DNA of 64,000 bases from MED-G105 sp038522945 (GTDB taxonomy: Bacteria; Pseudomonadota; Alphaproteobacteria; Caulobacterales; Parvularculaceae). The notes beneath the pieces are model-generated. The model did not search any database, was not told where the DNA came from, and was given only the letters and a program-made list of their open reading frames with translations. Position numbers and translations under genes: made by a program. Positions 53,124 through 62,339 of this stretch are shown here, one piece after another (position 1 is the first letter of the stretch; each line of letters begins with the position of its first letter). The stretch covers positions 1 to 64,000 of the forward strand of contig JBCBJV010000018.1 in assembly GCA_038522945.1 (NCBI GenBank), given 5' to 3'.

Positions 53124-54725
53124 TCATGCTTCCGATGGGGAAAGCCCACCGAGAAAACTACCCGCTTTTGCCTGTTTCACGACAAGGATCAGACCGTCGA
53201 TCTCGACCACCCTGATCTTGTCGCCGGGATTAAGCGGACGATCGGAACGGGCTCGCCAGCGCTCGCCCTCGACGATCACCCAGCCTTCTCTACCTTCCCA
53301 TTCGTCAACAACGCCTTCACGCCTGCGAATAGCTTCGCCGCCGATCATCGGTCCATGGCTGCGGGAGCCAACAAGCGCCACGAAAATCGCCCCGAGGAAC
53401 AAGCCGACGGTCGCCAGGATCGACCCGACCACGACCGGGGACAGACGGAAGCCTTCCGGGAACACCAGATACATTCCGGCCCCGAAGACAATAAGCCCCG
53501 TCAGACCGGCAAACCCCGCAGTGGGCAGGAAGGCCTCAACGAAGATCAGAACTGCGCCGACCGCCATCAGGCCTGCGCCCAACTGATTGTAGGGCAGGAC
53601 GGAAAATGAATAGAGGCCCAGCAAGAGGAAGATGATCCCCAGAAGGCCTGGGAAGATGGAGCCAGGATTCCAAATCTCGGCAATGATCCCCGTCGTCGCG
53701 AGAGACATCAGGATCACGGCAACATTCGGGTTTGCGATGAACCCAAGGATCGCCTCGACCACGGTCGGTTCAACGCGTTCCAGAACCACATTGCTCGTCT
53801 GCAGAACTCTCTCGCCGCTCACGGTCGTCACCGTGCGCCCATCGATCTGGGTGAGCAGGTCGTCGATATCGTCGGCAATAAGGTCGATGACGCCGAGTTC
53901 CAACGCCTCGCGAGAAGTGATGGATGCCGCTTCGCGGACGGCGCTTTCAGCCCAGTCGGCATTGCGTCCACGCTCCTCGGCAAGGGCGCGAATGTAGGCA
54001 ACACTGTCGTTGATCACCTTGGCCCGAAGTGCGTCATTGTTCCCAAGCACAGGAACGTTTTCCCCGGACTCATCTTCTTCAGACCCCTCTACCGAACCAT
54101 CAATTGGCGATACGATCGGCTCGTTTGCGATGGTCTCGTCAACCACGCCTTCCGCCGCCCCATCCGGGCCTTCCTCCCCGGCAATGCCTTCGACAGGTGC
54201 GCCCTCAGCGTCTTCGACGGCGTCACCTCCGGGTGTTTCCTCTCCAAACGGGCTTTCATCGCCGAATGGATTCTCGCCATTGCCACCGCCGCCGCCGACT
54301 TCAACAGGCGTTGCTGCACCGGTATTAGTCGAAGGAGCCATCGCCGAGATGTGGGCTCCGTACATGATGTAAAGACCGGCACTGGCAGACCTGGCTCCTT
54401 GCGGTGACACGAATGTTGCTACAGGCGTTTCCGACCCAAGGATCGCCTTGATAATGGTCTTCATGCTGTCAACCAGACCACCTGGCGTATCGATTTCAAT
54501 GATGATGAGTTCCGCGCCGGCATCAGAGGCGTTGCCAATTTCCCGGTCGAGATAATCGGCATTCGCCGGCGTGACGGGCCCGTTAAGAGTAAGGATCACG
54601 CCGTTACGCTGGGAACCATTGCCGGAGCGACTTTCTTCTTGAGCCAGCGCCGATAAGCCGAACAGGCCGGCGCCAAGCGCGAAAAGAAACGAAAAGAACC
54701 AGAGACGATGCCGCTGTTGTGTCAT
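53124..54725 (-). CDS. NfeD-family membrane serine protease (ClpP-like) with long acidic insertion
   Basis: Membrane protease that cleaves slipin-type proteins. From the ATG at 54725 it has 533 residues: a signal peptide ending in SALAQE, a ClpP-like domain with the nucleophile probably Ser115 (ARSASAGLYI) and general base probably Lys236 (ALRAKVIND), four to five membrane helices (about 335-450) and an OB fold. Between the two catalytic residues lies an 86-residue Gly/Glu/Asp-rich insertion (about 143-228) absent from the archaeal and most bacterial relatives I know. First gene of nfeD-nfeD2-slipin. Confidence 0.9.
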   Translation of the reverse strand: MTQQRHRLWFFSFLFALGAGLFGLSALAQEESRSGNGSQRNGVILTLNGPVTPANADYLDREIGNASDAGAELIIIEIDTPGGLVDSMKTIIKAILGSETPVATFVSPQGARSASAGLYIMYGAHISAMAPSTNTGAATPVEVGGGGGNGENPFGDESPFGEETPGGDAVEDAEGAPVEGIAGEEGPDGAAEGVVDETIANEPIVSPIDGSVEGSEEDESGENVPVLGNNDALRAKVINDSVAYIRALAEERGRNADWAESAVREAASITSREALELGVIDLIADDIDDLLTQIDGRTVTTVSGERVLQTSNVVLERVEPTVVEAILGFIANPNVAVILMSLATTGIIAEIWNPGSIFPGLLGIIFLLLGLYSFSVLPYNQLGAGLMAVGAVLIFVEAFLPTAGFAGLTGLIVFGAGMYLVFPEGFRLSPVVVGSILATVGLFLGAIFVALVGSRSHGPMIGGEAIRRREGVVDEWEGREGWVIVEGERWRARSDRPLNPGDKIRVVEIDGLILVVKQAKAGSFLGGLSPSEA

Positions 54726-54807
54726 TCTGCCGATGTCCCACCCCGATAAGATCTGACCATAACATAAGCGTGAATGACGACGATTCAACGACAAAGGGAT
54801 GGGCGCG

Positions 54808-54845
54808 CTCAGGGCACCCCAAAAACCTCAGGGCACCCCAAAAAC
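54808..54845. repeat. 19-bp perfect direct repeat
   Basis: CTCAGGGCACCCCAAAAAC at 54808-54826 is repeated at once at 54827-54845. It lies between the start of the NfeD gene and the ilvA terminator, so it may be a recent slippage duplication; it provides extra A-tract for the minus-strand terminator tail. Confidence 0.9.
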
Positions 54846-54877
54846 AAAAGCGACGCTCCGGGGAGTGGAGCGCCGCT
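54841..54877 (-). terminator. intrinsic terminator downstream of ilvA
   Basis: Eleven-base arms AGCGACGCTCC (54849-54859) and GGAGCGCCGCT (54867-54877) with one mismatch. On the minus strand a T-rich tract TTTTGTTTTTGG follows. About 135 bp beyond the ilvA stop. Confidence 0.75.
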
Positions 54878-55011
54878 CGTGTGGGTGCAAAGGGGAGAAC
54901 TCAAATGTGCCTGACGGCACGGAATGGGTCTCACGCCATCAGCGTTGCAAGAGGGTTGCCAACTCTGGTCCTTACAATCAGTCGGCAAATGCCATGCATC
55001 AAAGAAAGCGC

Positions 55012-56292
55012 TTAATAATCAGCGATTTCAACCTCGTACCCTTCAATTTTAAGGTTATGAATGATCCGATCGAGATGCTCGCGTCCCTGGGTGTCGATGG
55101 TCACATCCATGCAGGTCATCTTCGCAGGCAGGTCCGAATAGGTACGGTGGTGTCCCACATCGATCACATTGCCATCTTCCCTCGCGATGATCGATGCCAC
55201 CCGAACCAGCTGGCCGGGCATATCGAGGAGCTGCACCCGCAGTCGCGCCAGGCGACCCGACCGTGCCAAGTCACGCATCAAAATCATCGAGAGCAGCCGT
55301 TGGTCTATGTTCCCGCCGCAAATGATCAAGCCGACGCTCCGGCCGGCAAACCGGGCGGGATCTGATTGAATGGCGGCAAGGCCCGCGGCCCCGGCCCCCT
55401 CGGACAGGATCTTCTGTTCATTCATTAATAGACTAAGGGATCGCTCCAGGATCCGCTCGTCGACCGTAACGATGTCGTCCACATAGGTTTCGACAATTTG
55501 CCGGGTGAGGTGACCGGCTTGTTTAACGGCGATGCCTTCCGCGAGTGTGTTCCCACCAACCGGCCGATCCCCGCCATCGAGGGCATTCAACATGGACGGG
55601 AATAAACTCGTCTGCACACCGATAATCTCTGTCTTGGGCGACAGCTTTTTCACCGCGAGGGCCACACCTGCGATGAGCCCGCCGCCACCAATGGGCACAA
55701 GCACGCAGTCAAGGGAGGGCCCGTCTTCGACCATTTCCACGCCAATGGTGCCCTGCCCGGCGATCACCGCCGGATCATCAAAGGGATGCACAAAATGAAG
55801 GTTTTCAGCTGCCGCCATTTCGTGGGCAGTGGTCCGTGCTTCATCAAACGCGTGCCCGGCGAGCACAACCCTTGCGCCGAGCTCCTTGGTCTGGCGGACT
55901 TTCACATCCGGCGTCGTCTCCGGCATCACGATTGTCGCTGCGATCCCTAGCCGGCGGGCATGGAACGCAAGCCCCTGGGCATGATTGCCTGCCGACGCCG
56001 CGATCACACCTTGCATTCGGATCTCTTCCGGCAACCCCAATAGACAGTTGAGCGCCCCACGTTCTTTAAAGGCCCCGGTGTATTGAAGGGTCTCAAGCTT
56101 CAGCCAAAGGTCTGCGCCGAAAATGCTGGAAAGCTTCTCTGCGCGGATAAAGGGTGTCCGTACAACCTCCCCTTTCAGCGCTTTTGCCGCGCCCAGAACA
56201 TCCTCTGCGGTTGGCAATGTTGCGGTCGATGCACCTGCCGAAGCAGACTGAGAAGATGCCAAAGTGGGCGCATGGTCCGTTTCTGAGGCCAT
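55012..56292 (-). CDS. ilvA: threonine ammonia-lyase (threonine dehydratase), ACT-containing
   Basis: PLP enzyme converting threonine to 2-oxobutanoate for isoleucine synthesis. From the ATG at 56292 it has 426 residues. The PLP lysine lies in GAFKERGALNC, the glycine-rich phosphate cup is VPIGGGGLIAG, and one C-terminal ACT domain (about 345-425) reads DMPGQLVRVASIIAREDGNVID (in part). The open frame extends to 56412, but those residues are atypical. The first 35 residues are a Ser/Ala-rich extension. The ribosome site is weak. Symbol given by function; some related enzymes are catabolic (tdcB-like). Confidence 0.93.
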   Translation of the reverse strand: MASETDHAPTLASSQSASAGASTATLPTAEDVLGAAKALKGEVVRTPFIRAEKLSSIFGADLWLKLETLQYTGAFKERGALNCLLGLPEEIRMQGVIAASAGNHAQGLAFHARRLGIAATIVMPETTPDVKVRQTKELGARVVLAGHAFDEARTTAHEMAAAENLHFVHPFDDPAVIAGQGTIGVEMVEDGPSLDCVLVPIGGGGLIAGVALAVKKLSPKTEIIGVQTSLFPSMLNALDGGDRPVGGNTLAEGIAVKQAGHLTRQIVETYVDDIVTVDERILERSLSLLMNEQKILSEGAGAAGLAAIQSDPARFAGRSVGLIICGGNIDQRLLSMILMRDLARSGRLARLRVQLLDMPGQLVRVASIIAREDGNVIDVGHHRTYSDLPAKMTCMDVTIDTQGREHLDRIIHNLKIEGYEVEIADY

Positions 56293-56485
56293 TGTTTCTA
56301 CTTTTCTTTTGGCGTTTGGCCGTTTAATCCAAGGGTCGCAGGATTGTTGGCCGAATATCTGCTGCGACGCAACAGAAATTGGCGATCCGTCCATCTGAGC
56401 GCGCACTTTCACACAAGACTTAGATCATTCCGTCAAGCGCGCTTCGCTTTGGCATTCTCGGGCTACTTGGCTTAACCAATGCCCC

Positions 56486-57976
56486 ATGAACAGCTCTCAT
56501 TCTCTTCCCGACCAATTCCGTCCTTCCCGCGCCTATGAAACGCTCGGCGACGAGACGGGCGCGCCATTTTACGACCCTGTAAAGGCGGCCACTTTCCCTC
56601 AGACGATTATCCGATACCGGAACGATCGCTGGGCCGATGCAGCGGGCCTCGGCAACCTCAGCGACGATGAGTGGATTGCCTATTTCGGGCGATTTGAGCC
56701 CCTTCCCGGCAGTCTCGAGCGACCGCTCGCGGTGCGGTATCACGGCCATCAGTTCCGCGGATACAACCCTGACATTGGCGATGGCCGCGGGTTTCTCTTT
56801 GCCCAGCTGAAAGACGACGCTGGCCGCCTCCTTGATCTTGGCACTAAGGGCTCCGGCCAGACCCCTTACTCTCGCACCGGCGATGGCCGGCTCACCCTCA
56901 AAGGCGGCGTGCGGGAAATTCTGGCGACGGAAATGCTGGAAGCCCTTGGCGTCTACACGTCCAAAACCTTCAGCCTCATTGAGACGGGCGAAGAACTGGA
57001 GCGCAATGACGAACCCTCACCCACCCGGTCTGCGGTTATGGTGCGCCTTAGCCATTCCCATGTGCGCTTCGGGATTTTCCAGCGTCTTCAGTTTGAAGGG
57101 AACCGCGAGGCAATCGCTGATCTCGTGGATTACTGCGTCGCACACTTTGACCCGGATCTCGCTGATCTAGACCGGTCCGAAAAAACCGTTGCTTTTTTTG
57201 AGCGTGTTATTGGCCGTAGTGCGCGCCTCTGCGCCCACTGGATGGCAGCAGGCTTCGTCCATGGTGTTCTGAATACGGATAATATGAACGTGACCGGCGA
57301 AAGCTTTGACTTTGGCCCCTGGCGGTTTTTGCCGACCATGGATTTCAGCTTTACCGCCGCTTACTTCGACCATACCGGACTTTACGCTTACGGCCGCCAA
57401 CCCGAGGCAGTTGCCTGGAACCTGGCCCAACTCGGCGGCACACTCGCGGTTTATGCCGAAGAAGATGCGCTCAATGCAGCTTTGAAAACCTACTCACAAT
57501 ACTTTGAAGCCGGTGTTGAGGATGCCTTCTTTGCCCGGCTCGGTGTGATGCGACCCGCGACCGGCGGATTTGACATGATCATTGCTCTGATGAAATGGAT
57601 GCAGGAAAGCGGGATCCCCTTTGACGACTTCTTCTTCGACTGGTTTGGCGGCAATGCCTCCGAAGGGCGCGCGGGTGCAAGTCAGCACAACGCGCTCTAT
57701 GCGAGCGAATCTTTCCAAGAATGGAAATCAGGTTTCATAGCGCTTGAACCTTTTCAAGCGGAACGCCTGGACCATGCCTATTTCCAGAGAGAACGACCGG
57801 TCACTATGGTGATCGATGAGGTTGAGACCATTTGGGCAGCCATCGCCGACAGAGATGACTGGAGCTTATTGAACGCGAAGCTAAAGGACATTGCCGAAAT
57901 GCGGGACGCACATGGGTTCGATGCATCTTCCTTTGTCGCCGTCCCACGCAAGGCGGCCAGACGCGAAGAAGCATAA
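56486..57976 (+). CDS. selO: protein adenylyltransferase SelO (YdiU)
   Basis: Pseudokinase that transfers AMP to Ser, Thr or Tyr residues of proteins, linked to redox stress. 496 residues; RPLAVRYHGHQFRGYNPDIGDGRG is cut short here as a cue, followed by DLGTKGSGQTPYSRTGDGRLTLKGGVRE and the metal-binding HGVLNTDNMNVTGESFDFGPWRFL region, all hallmark YdiU segments. Eukaryotic-type selenocysteine near the C-terminus is not present. It precedes the atu operon by about 100 bp, in the same direction. Confidence 0.95.
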   Translation: MNSSHSLPDQFRPSRAYETLGDETGAPFYDPVKAATFPQTIIRYRNDRWADAAGLGNLSDDEWIAYFGRFEPLPGSLERPLAVRYHGHQFRGYNPDIGDGRGFLFAQLKDDAGRLLDLGTKGSGQTPYSRTGDGRLTLKGGVREILATEMLEALGVYTSKTFSLIETGEELERNDEPSPTRSAVMVRLSHSHVRFGIFQRLQFEGNREAIADLVDYCVAHFDPDLADLDRSEKTVAFFERVIGRSARLCAHWMAAGFVHGVLNTDNMNVTGESFDFGPWRFLPTMDFSFTAAYFDHTGLYAYGRQPEAVAWNLAQLGGTLAVYAEEDALNAALKTYSQYFEAGVEDAFFARLGVMRPATGGFDMIIALMKWMQESGIPFDDFFFDWFGGNASEGRAGASQHNALYASESFQEWKSGFIALEPFQAERLDHAYFQRERPVTMVIDEVETIWAAIADRDDWSLLNAKLKDIAEMRDAHGFDASSFVAVPRKAARREEA

Positions 57977-58077
57977 TCAAAGTCCCAACTGCCATTTCGT
58001 TTTGACAAGGCGTGCGTCGGATTTCATGTCTGCACGCAAGAATTGTAACGCAGCAACGAGGCCACTGGACAAACACC

Positions 58078-59892
58078 ATGGCGACACTCAAGGGCAAATC
58101 GAGCCTTCGGATCGGCGGGGCCAGTGGATATTGGGGCGATGCGGCACTGGCGACACCGCAGCTCCTAAGCGCTGGCGACCTCGACGTCATTGTCTATGAC
58201 TATCTCGCCGAAATCACCATGTCGATCATGGCACGCGCGCGCGCCAAAGACGTCAACCAAGGCTACGCCGCCGACTTCGTCACGGCCACCTTGCGCCAGA
58301 ATTTGAGTCAATTTGCGCAGCAGGGAGTGAAGATCATCTCCAATGCAGGCGGGGTTAACCCCCAAGGCTGCGCCGATGCCATTCGTGCCCTGATCAAAGA
58401 AACAGGGCTTGATTTGAAAGTCGCGGTGATCACCGGCGATGACCTGATGGATCGTGCTGCTTCTTTCGCCGACCAAAATGTGAAAGAGATGTTCACTGGC
58501 ACATCGTTCCCGGATGCATCATCGGTTTCCAGCATCAACGCATATCTCGGTGCGTTCCCTATCGCGGCAGCACTCGATGCGGGCGCTGATATTATCATCA
58601 CGGGCCGGTGCGTTGACAGCGCGGTAACCCTCGGCGCCTGCATCCATGCCTTTAATTGGGACAAGGATGATTTTGACTTACTTGCCGCTGGCAGTCTTGT
58701 GGGTCATCTCATCGAATGTGGGCCACAAGTGACGGGTGGGAATTTCACCGACTGGGAAAGTGTGGGCAACATCGCCAATATCGGCTATCCCATCGCAGAA
58801 GTGCTGCCAGACGGCACCTGCACCATTTCAAAGCCCGGCGAGACAAGCGGTCGGGTCAGCATCGGCACTGTCGCGGAGCAAATGCTTTACGAAATCGGTG
58901 ATCCCCAAATCTACATGTTGCCGGACGTTGCGTGTGATTTCTCAAACGTAACCTTGGCAGAAACAGGTCCTGACAATGTGAAGGTCGAAGGCGCCAAAGG
59001 CCACCCTCCAAGTCACACCTACAAAGTTTGCGCAACCTATGCCGATGGGTTTCGTGCAGGCATCATGACCACGTTTTATGGGTTTGACGCAGAGAAAAAG
59101 GCACGCACATTTGCTGAGGCAGCGCTCTCCCGGGCACGAGCCGTTTTCCGCAAGTTCAACGCAGGTGACTTTACAGAGACAAGCATTGAAATTCTGGGGG
59201 CGGATAGTCAGTTCGGCGACTTTCGCCAAGTGAGCGACCCCCGCGAGGTCGTGATGAAGCTGGGGGTCAAACATCCCACTGCTATGGGAGCCGGCCTTCT
59301 TCTAAAAGAGGTCGCCGGCCTTGGGCTCGCGACACCGCCGGGCCTTTCTATTTTTTCAAGCGGACGCCCAAAGCCGTCTCCCGTGATGCGGCTTTATTCA
59401 TTTCTGACGCCTAAGGACGATATCGAAATACGGATCGATCTGGACGGGAACCCTGTTCCTTTTCATCCTCCTGAAACTGCATCAGCTTCACTCGCTATTA
59501 CCCGCCCAGCCGAACCTGACCTTCCCTCCGACACCCAGGTGTCGGTTCCCCTCATAAAACTGGCCTGGGCTCGGTCGGGGGACAAAGGCGACAAGGCCAA
59601 TGTGGGCGTGATTGCGCGCGACCCGGATTATCTGCCCTATATCTGGTCAGCCCTATCTTGTGACGCTATTGCCGCGCGGCTCGCCCACTTTATTGACGGC
59701 GACGACAAGGTAGCGGCGGTCGACCGCTTTTTCCTGCCCGGCACGAATTCCATGAACTTTTTGATCGACCGCGTCCTTGGAGGCGGCGGCGTTGCGAGCC
59801 TGCGCAACGACCCTCAGGGCAAAGGCTATGGTCAGATTATTCTCGCCACGGACATTCCGGTTTCAAAGGCCATTGCGGAGCGCCTTTCATGA
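58078..59892 (+). CDS. atuA: AtuA family acyclic terpene utilization protein (DUF1446)
   Basis: 604 residues from the ATG at 58078. N-terminal DUF1446 domain opens RIGGASGYWGDAALATPQLL and contains SNAGGVNPQGCADAI and GRCVDSAVTLGACIH. A C-terminal domain (about 500-600) with KLAWARSGDKGDKANVGVIAR is the AtuA-specific part. AtuA is required for citronellol or geraniol catabolism in Pseudomonas, but its reaction is not settled. It overlaps atuC by 4 bp (ATGA), starting a tightly coupled operon. Confidence 0.92.
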   Translation: MATLKGKSSLRIGGASGYWGDAALATPQLLSAGDLDVIVYDYLAEITMSIMARARAKDVNQGYAADFVTATLRQNLSQFAQQGVKIISNAGGVNPQGCADAIRALIKETGLDLKVAVITGDDLMDRAASFADQNVKEMFTGTSFPDASSVSSINAYLGAFPIAAALDAGADIIITGRCVDSAVTLGACIHAFNWDKDDFDLLAAGSLVGHLIECGPQVTGGNFTDWESVGNIANIGYPIAEVLPDGTCTISKPGETSGRVSIGTVAEQMLYEIGDPQIYMLPDVACDFSNVTLAETGPDNVKVEGAKGHPPSHTYKVCATYADGFRAGIMTTFYGFDAEKKARTFAEAALSRARAVFRKFNAGDFTETSIEILGADSQFGDFRQVSDPREVVMKLGVKHPTAMGAGLLLKEVAGLGLATPPGLSIFSSGRPKPSPVMRLYSFLTPKDDIEIRIDLDGNPVPFHPPETASASLAITRPAEPDLPSDTQVSVPLIKLAWARSGDKGDKANVGVIARDPDYLPYIWSALSCDAIAARLAHFIDGDDKVAAVDRFFLPGTNSMNFLIDRVLGGGGVASLRNDPQGKGYGQIILATDIPVSKAIAERLS

Positions 59893-61511
59893 GCGTTTTC
59901 AAATCGAAGATTTCAACCCAGTCAGAGAGCTTTAAGGCCAACTATGGGGCCATGTCGGAGTTGGTAGATAAACTCAGCGAGCTAAACACCCGCGCGCCCT
60001 TAAAGTCTGCCTCACGCAAAGACCGGTTCCGTCAGCGCGGCCAACTCCTGCCTCGAGAGCGGCTGGCGCGGCTCCTCGATCCGGGTATGCCGTATCTGGA
60101 GATCGGCAATATCGCGGGATATCTTCAAGATACAAACCAAGAAGAAAAATCCGTTCCCGGCTCAACGATCATGTCAGGGCTCGGCTTCGTGCAAGGGGTG
60201 CGCGCGGCAATCGTCACCGACGATAGCGGGATCAAAGCCGGTGCCATGACCGTTGCGGGCGGATATCGCTTGCAACGCGCTCAGGAGATCGCTCTTCAAC
60301 AGAAACTGCCATTCATTCACTTGGTCGAAAGTGCCGGCGGCGATCTGATGAATTATACCGTTGACGGATTTCTTCAGGGCGGCACGCTGTTTGCTAATCT
60401 TGCGCGCCTGTCAAAAGCGGGTCTGCCGGTAATATCCATTCTCCATGGGTCGTCGACCGCGGGCGGCGCCTACATGCCGGGTTTATCCGACTATGTCATT
60501 GCTGTGAAAGACCGTGGCCGCGCGTTCCTAGCGGGCCCGCCACTCCTGAAAGCTGCCACCGGTGAGATCGCCACAGAAGAAGAACTTGGCGGGGCGGACA
60601 TGCACGCAAGCGTTTCTGGGCTCGCAGAATATCTTGCTGACGACGACAATGAAGCGGTCTTGATGGCGCGCGAAGTGGTCCATCGCCTCGACTGGAACAA
60701 GCGACTTAATCATCTGGCAAAGACGCCGTACCGCGAGCCGGTCTATGACCCGGACGAGATCGTCGGGATCGTCCCGACCGACTACCGCAAACCCTACGAC
60801 GTGCGCGAGGTGGTCGCGCGGATTGTCGACGGCTCAGATTTCTCCGACTTCAAACCACGCTACGGGATCTCAACCGTTTGTCTGCAAGCGGAAGTAGCCG
60901 GCATGGCCGTCGGCCTCATCGGCAATAACGGGCCGATCGATCCGGATGGAGCGACCAAAGCCGCACAGTTCATTCAGCTCATGGACCAAGCGGACACGCC
61001 GATCGTCTTTCTACAGAACACCACGGGCTATCTCGTCGGCAAGCAATATGAGCAAGCGGGCATGATAAAGCATGGATCAAAAATGATCCAGGCCGTGACT
61101 AATGCAAGCGTACCGCGGATTACCTTTATGATCGGTGCCAGTTATGGCGCGGGAAATTACGGCATGTGCGGGCGCGGTTATGCACCGGACTTCTGTTACA
61201 CTTGGCCAAATGCCTCCACCGGCGTCATGGGCGGAGAACAAGCCGCGCAAGTGATGTCGATTGTCGCCCATGCCCAAGCGGAAAAAGCCGGACTTGAACC
61301 GAACAAAGATCAGTTGGCCATGCAGGAAAAGATGCTGGTGCATCTTTTCAACTCCCAGGCCGGGGCTTTCATCACCTCTGGGCGCGGCCTTGATGACGGC
61401 ATGATTGACCCGCGGGATACTCGCCGGACCCTCGCCTTCCTGCTTGCCACCGTGGCTGAGGCCCGTCGCCGCGACGTTAGACAGAACAGCTTCGGCATTG
61501 CGAGAATGTAG
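59889..61511 (+). CDS. atuC: acyl-CoA carboxylase carboxyltransferase subunit (AtuC-like)
   Basis: 540 residues, beta subunit of a biotin-dependent acyl-CoA carboxylase. Oxyanion-hole and CoA-site motifs include VESAGGDLMNYTVDGF, HGSSTAGGAYMPGLSDY and FLQNTTGYLVGKQYEQAGMIKHGSKM (in part). The family includes methylcrotonyl-CoA and geranyl-CoA carboxylases; context with atuA and atuE favours geranyl-CoA or a related branched acyl-CoA. Starts with ATG in the atuA stop codon overlap. Confidence 0.92.
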   Translation: MSVFKSKISTQSESFKANYGAMSELVDKLSELNTRAPLKSASRKDRFRQRGQLLPRERLARLLDPGMPYLEIGNIAGYLQDTNQEEKSVPGSTIMSGLGFVQGVRAAIVTDDSGIKAGAMTVAGGYRLQRAQEIALQQKLPFIHLVESAGGDLMNYTVDGFLQGGTLFANLARLSKAGLPVISILHGSSTAGGAYMPGLSDYVIAVKDRGRAFLAGPPLLKAATGEIATEEELGGADMHASVSGLAEYLADDDNEAVLMAREVVHRLDWNKRLNHLAKTPYREPVYDPDEIVGIVPTDYRKPYDVREVVARIVDGSDFSDFKPRYGISTVCLQAEVAGMAVGLIGNNGPIDPDGATKAAQFIQLMDQADTPIVFLQNTTGYLVGKQYEQAGMIKHGSKMIQAVTNASVPRITFMIGASYGAGNYGMCGRGYAPDFCYTWPNASTGVMGGEQAAQVMSIVAHAQAEKAGLEPNKDQLAMQEKMLVHLFNSQAGAFITSGRGLDDGMIDPRDTRRTLAFLLATVAEARRRDVRQNSFGIARM

Positions 61512-61514
61512 GCC

Positions 61515-62339
61515 ATGACAGTACTCCCTCAGACAACAGAGCTTTTAACGAGCCTCGATAGCGGCTGGCTGACCATCACCTTGGATCGGCCAGAGGCGCG
61601 CAATGCGCTCAGCGAAGCGATGGCAACCGACCTGATCACAACGTTGGACTGGGCTCGAGAAAACAGCGTGCGCGGGATTACCCTGCGCGCCAATGGCCCG
61701 GCGTTTTGCGCAGGCGGGGACCTGAAGGCCTTCGCGGCAGCTCTGCAAGGCACGCCGGACCGAGAGGCGCTCGTCGCGCTCAACAAATCCGGGGCCGAAA
61801 TCTTCCACAAGGTGAAAACGGCACCGCAAACCATCATTGCCCTCATCGATGGGCCAGCGCTTGCGGGCGGAATGGGGCTTGCGGCTTGCGCGGACATCAT
61901 GATCGTCACGCCGAATGCAAAGTTTGCCCTCACAGAAACGCGCCTCGGGATCATCCCGGCTCAGATTGCACCCCACATGGTCGACCGGCTCGGTTCTATC
62001 AAAACCAAAAGGCTCATGCTCACCGGCGCCAAGTTCGACGGGACGGGCGCTCACGAAATGGGTCTCGCCGACTACATCGTGCCGGACCTTAATGCTGGGA
62101 TAACTCTAGAGAGCGAATTGCGCGCCCAAGTTCTGGAATGCGCGCCCCATGCCAACGCTGCGGTCAAAGAACTGATCAACGATGCAGCCGAGCTCGAACG
62201 TGAGGCATTCACTCATGCTGCCGCCGAGCGGTTTGCCGATTGCCTGATCAGCGCAGAAGGAAAAGAAGGCGTCACGGCATTCATGCAAAAGCGAAAACCA
62301 GACTGGGCACCACAAGCCGACGAGGAGCAAGACCGATGA
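61515..62339 (+). CDS. atuE: enoyl-CoA hydratase/isomerase family protein (AtuE-like)
   Basis: 274-residue crotonase-fold enzyme. The acyl-CoA oxyanion hole is ANGPAFCAGGDLKAFA and ALAGGMGLAACADIMIV; the helix after it carries ETRLGIIPAQIAPHM. AtuE hydrates isohexenyl-glutaconyl-CoA in terpene breakdown, or 3-methylglutaconyl-CoA in leucine breakdown; the operon leaves both open. Begins 3 bp after atuC and overlaps atuF by 4 bp. Confidence 0.92.
   Translation: MTVLPQTTELLTSLDSGWLTITLDRPEARNALSEAMATDLITTLDWARENSVRGITLRANGPAFCAGGDLKAFAAALQGTPDREALVALNKSGAEIFHKVKTAPQTIIALIDGPALAGGMGLAACADIMIVTPNAKFALTETRLGIIPAQIAPHMVDRLGSIKTKRLMLTGAKFDGTGAHEMGLADYIVPDLNAGITLESELRAQVLECAPHANAAVKELINDAAELEREAFTHAAAERFADCLISAEGKEGVTAFMQKRKPDWAPQADEEQDR

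Noticed and set aside
52968..53609. 213-codon plus-strand frame antisense to the NfeD genes
   Set aside because: It is a shadow of conserved NfeD coding sequence on the other strand.
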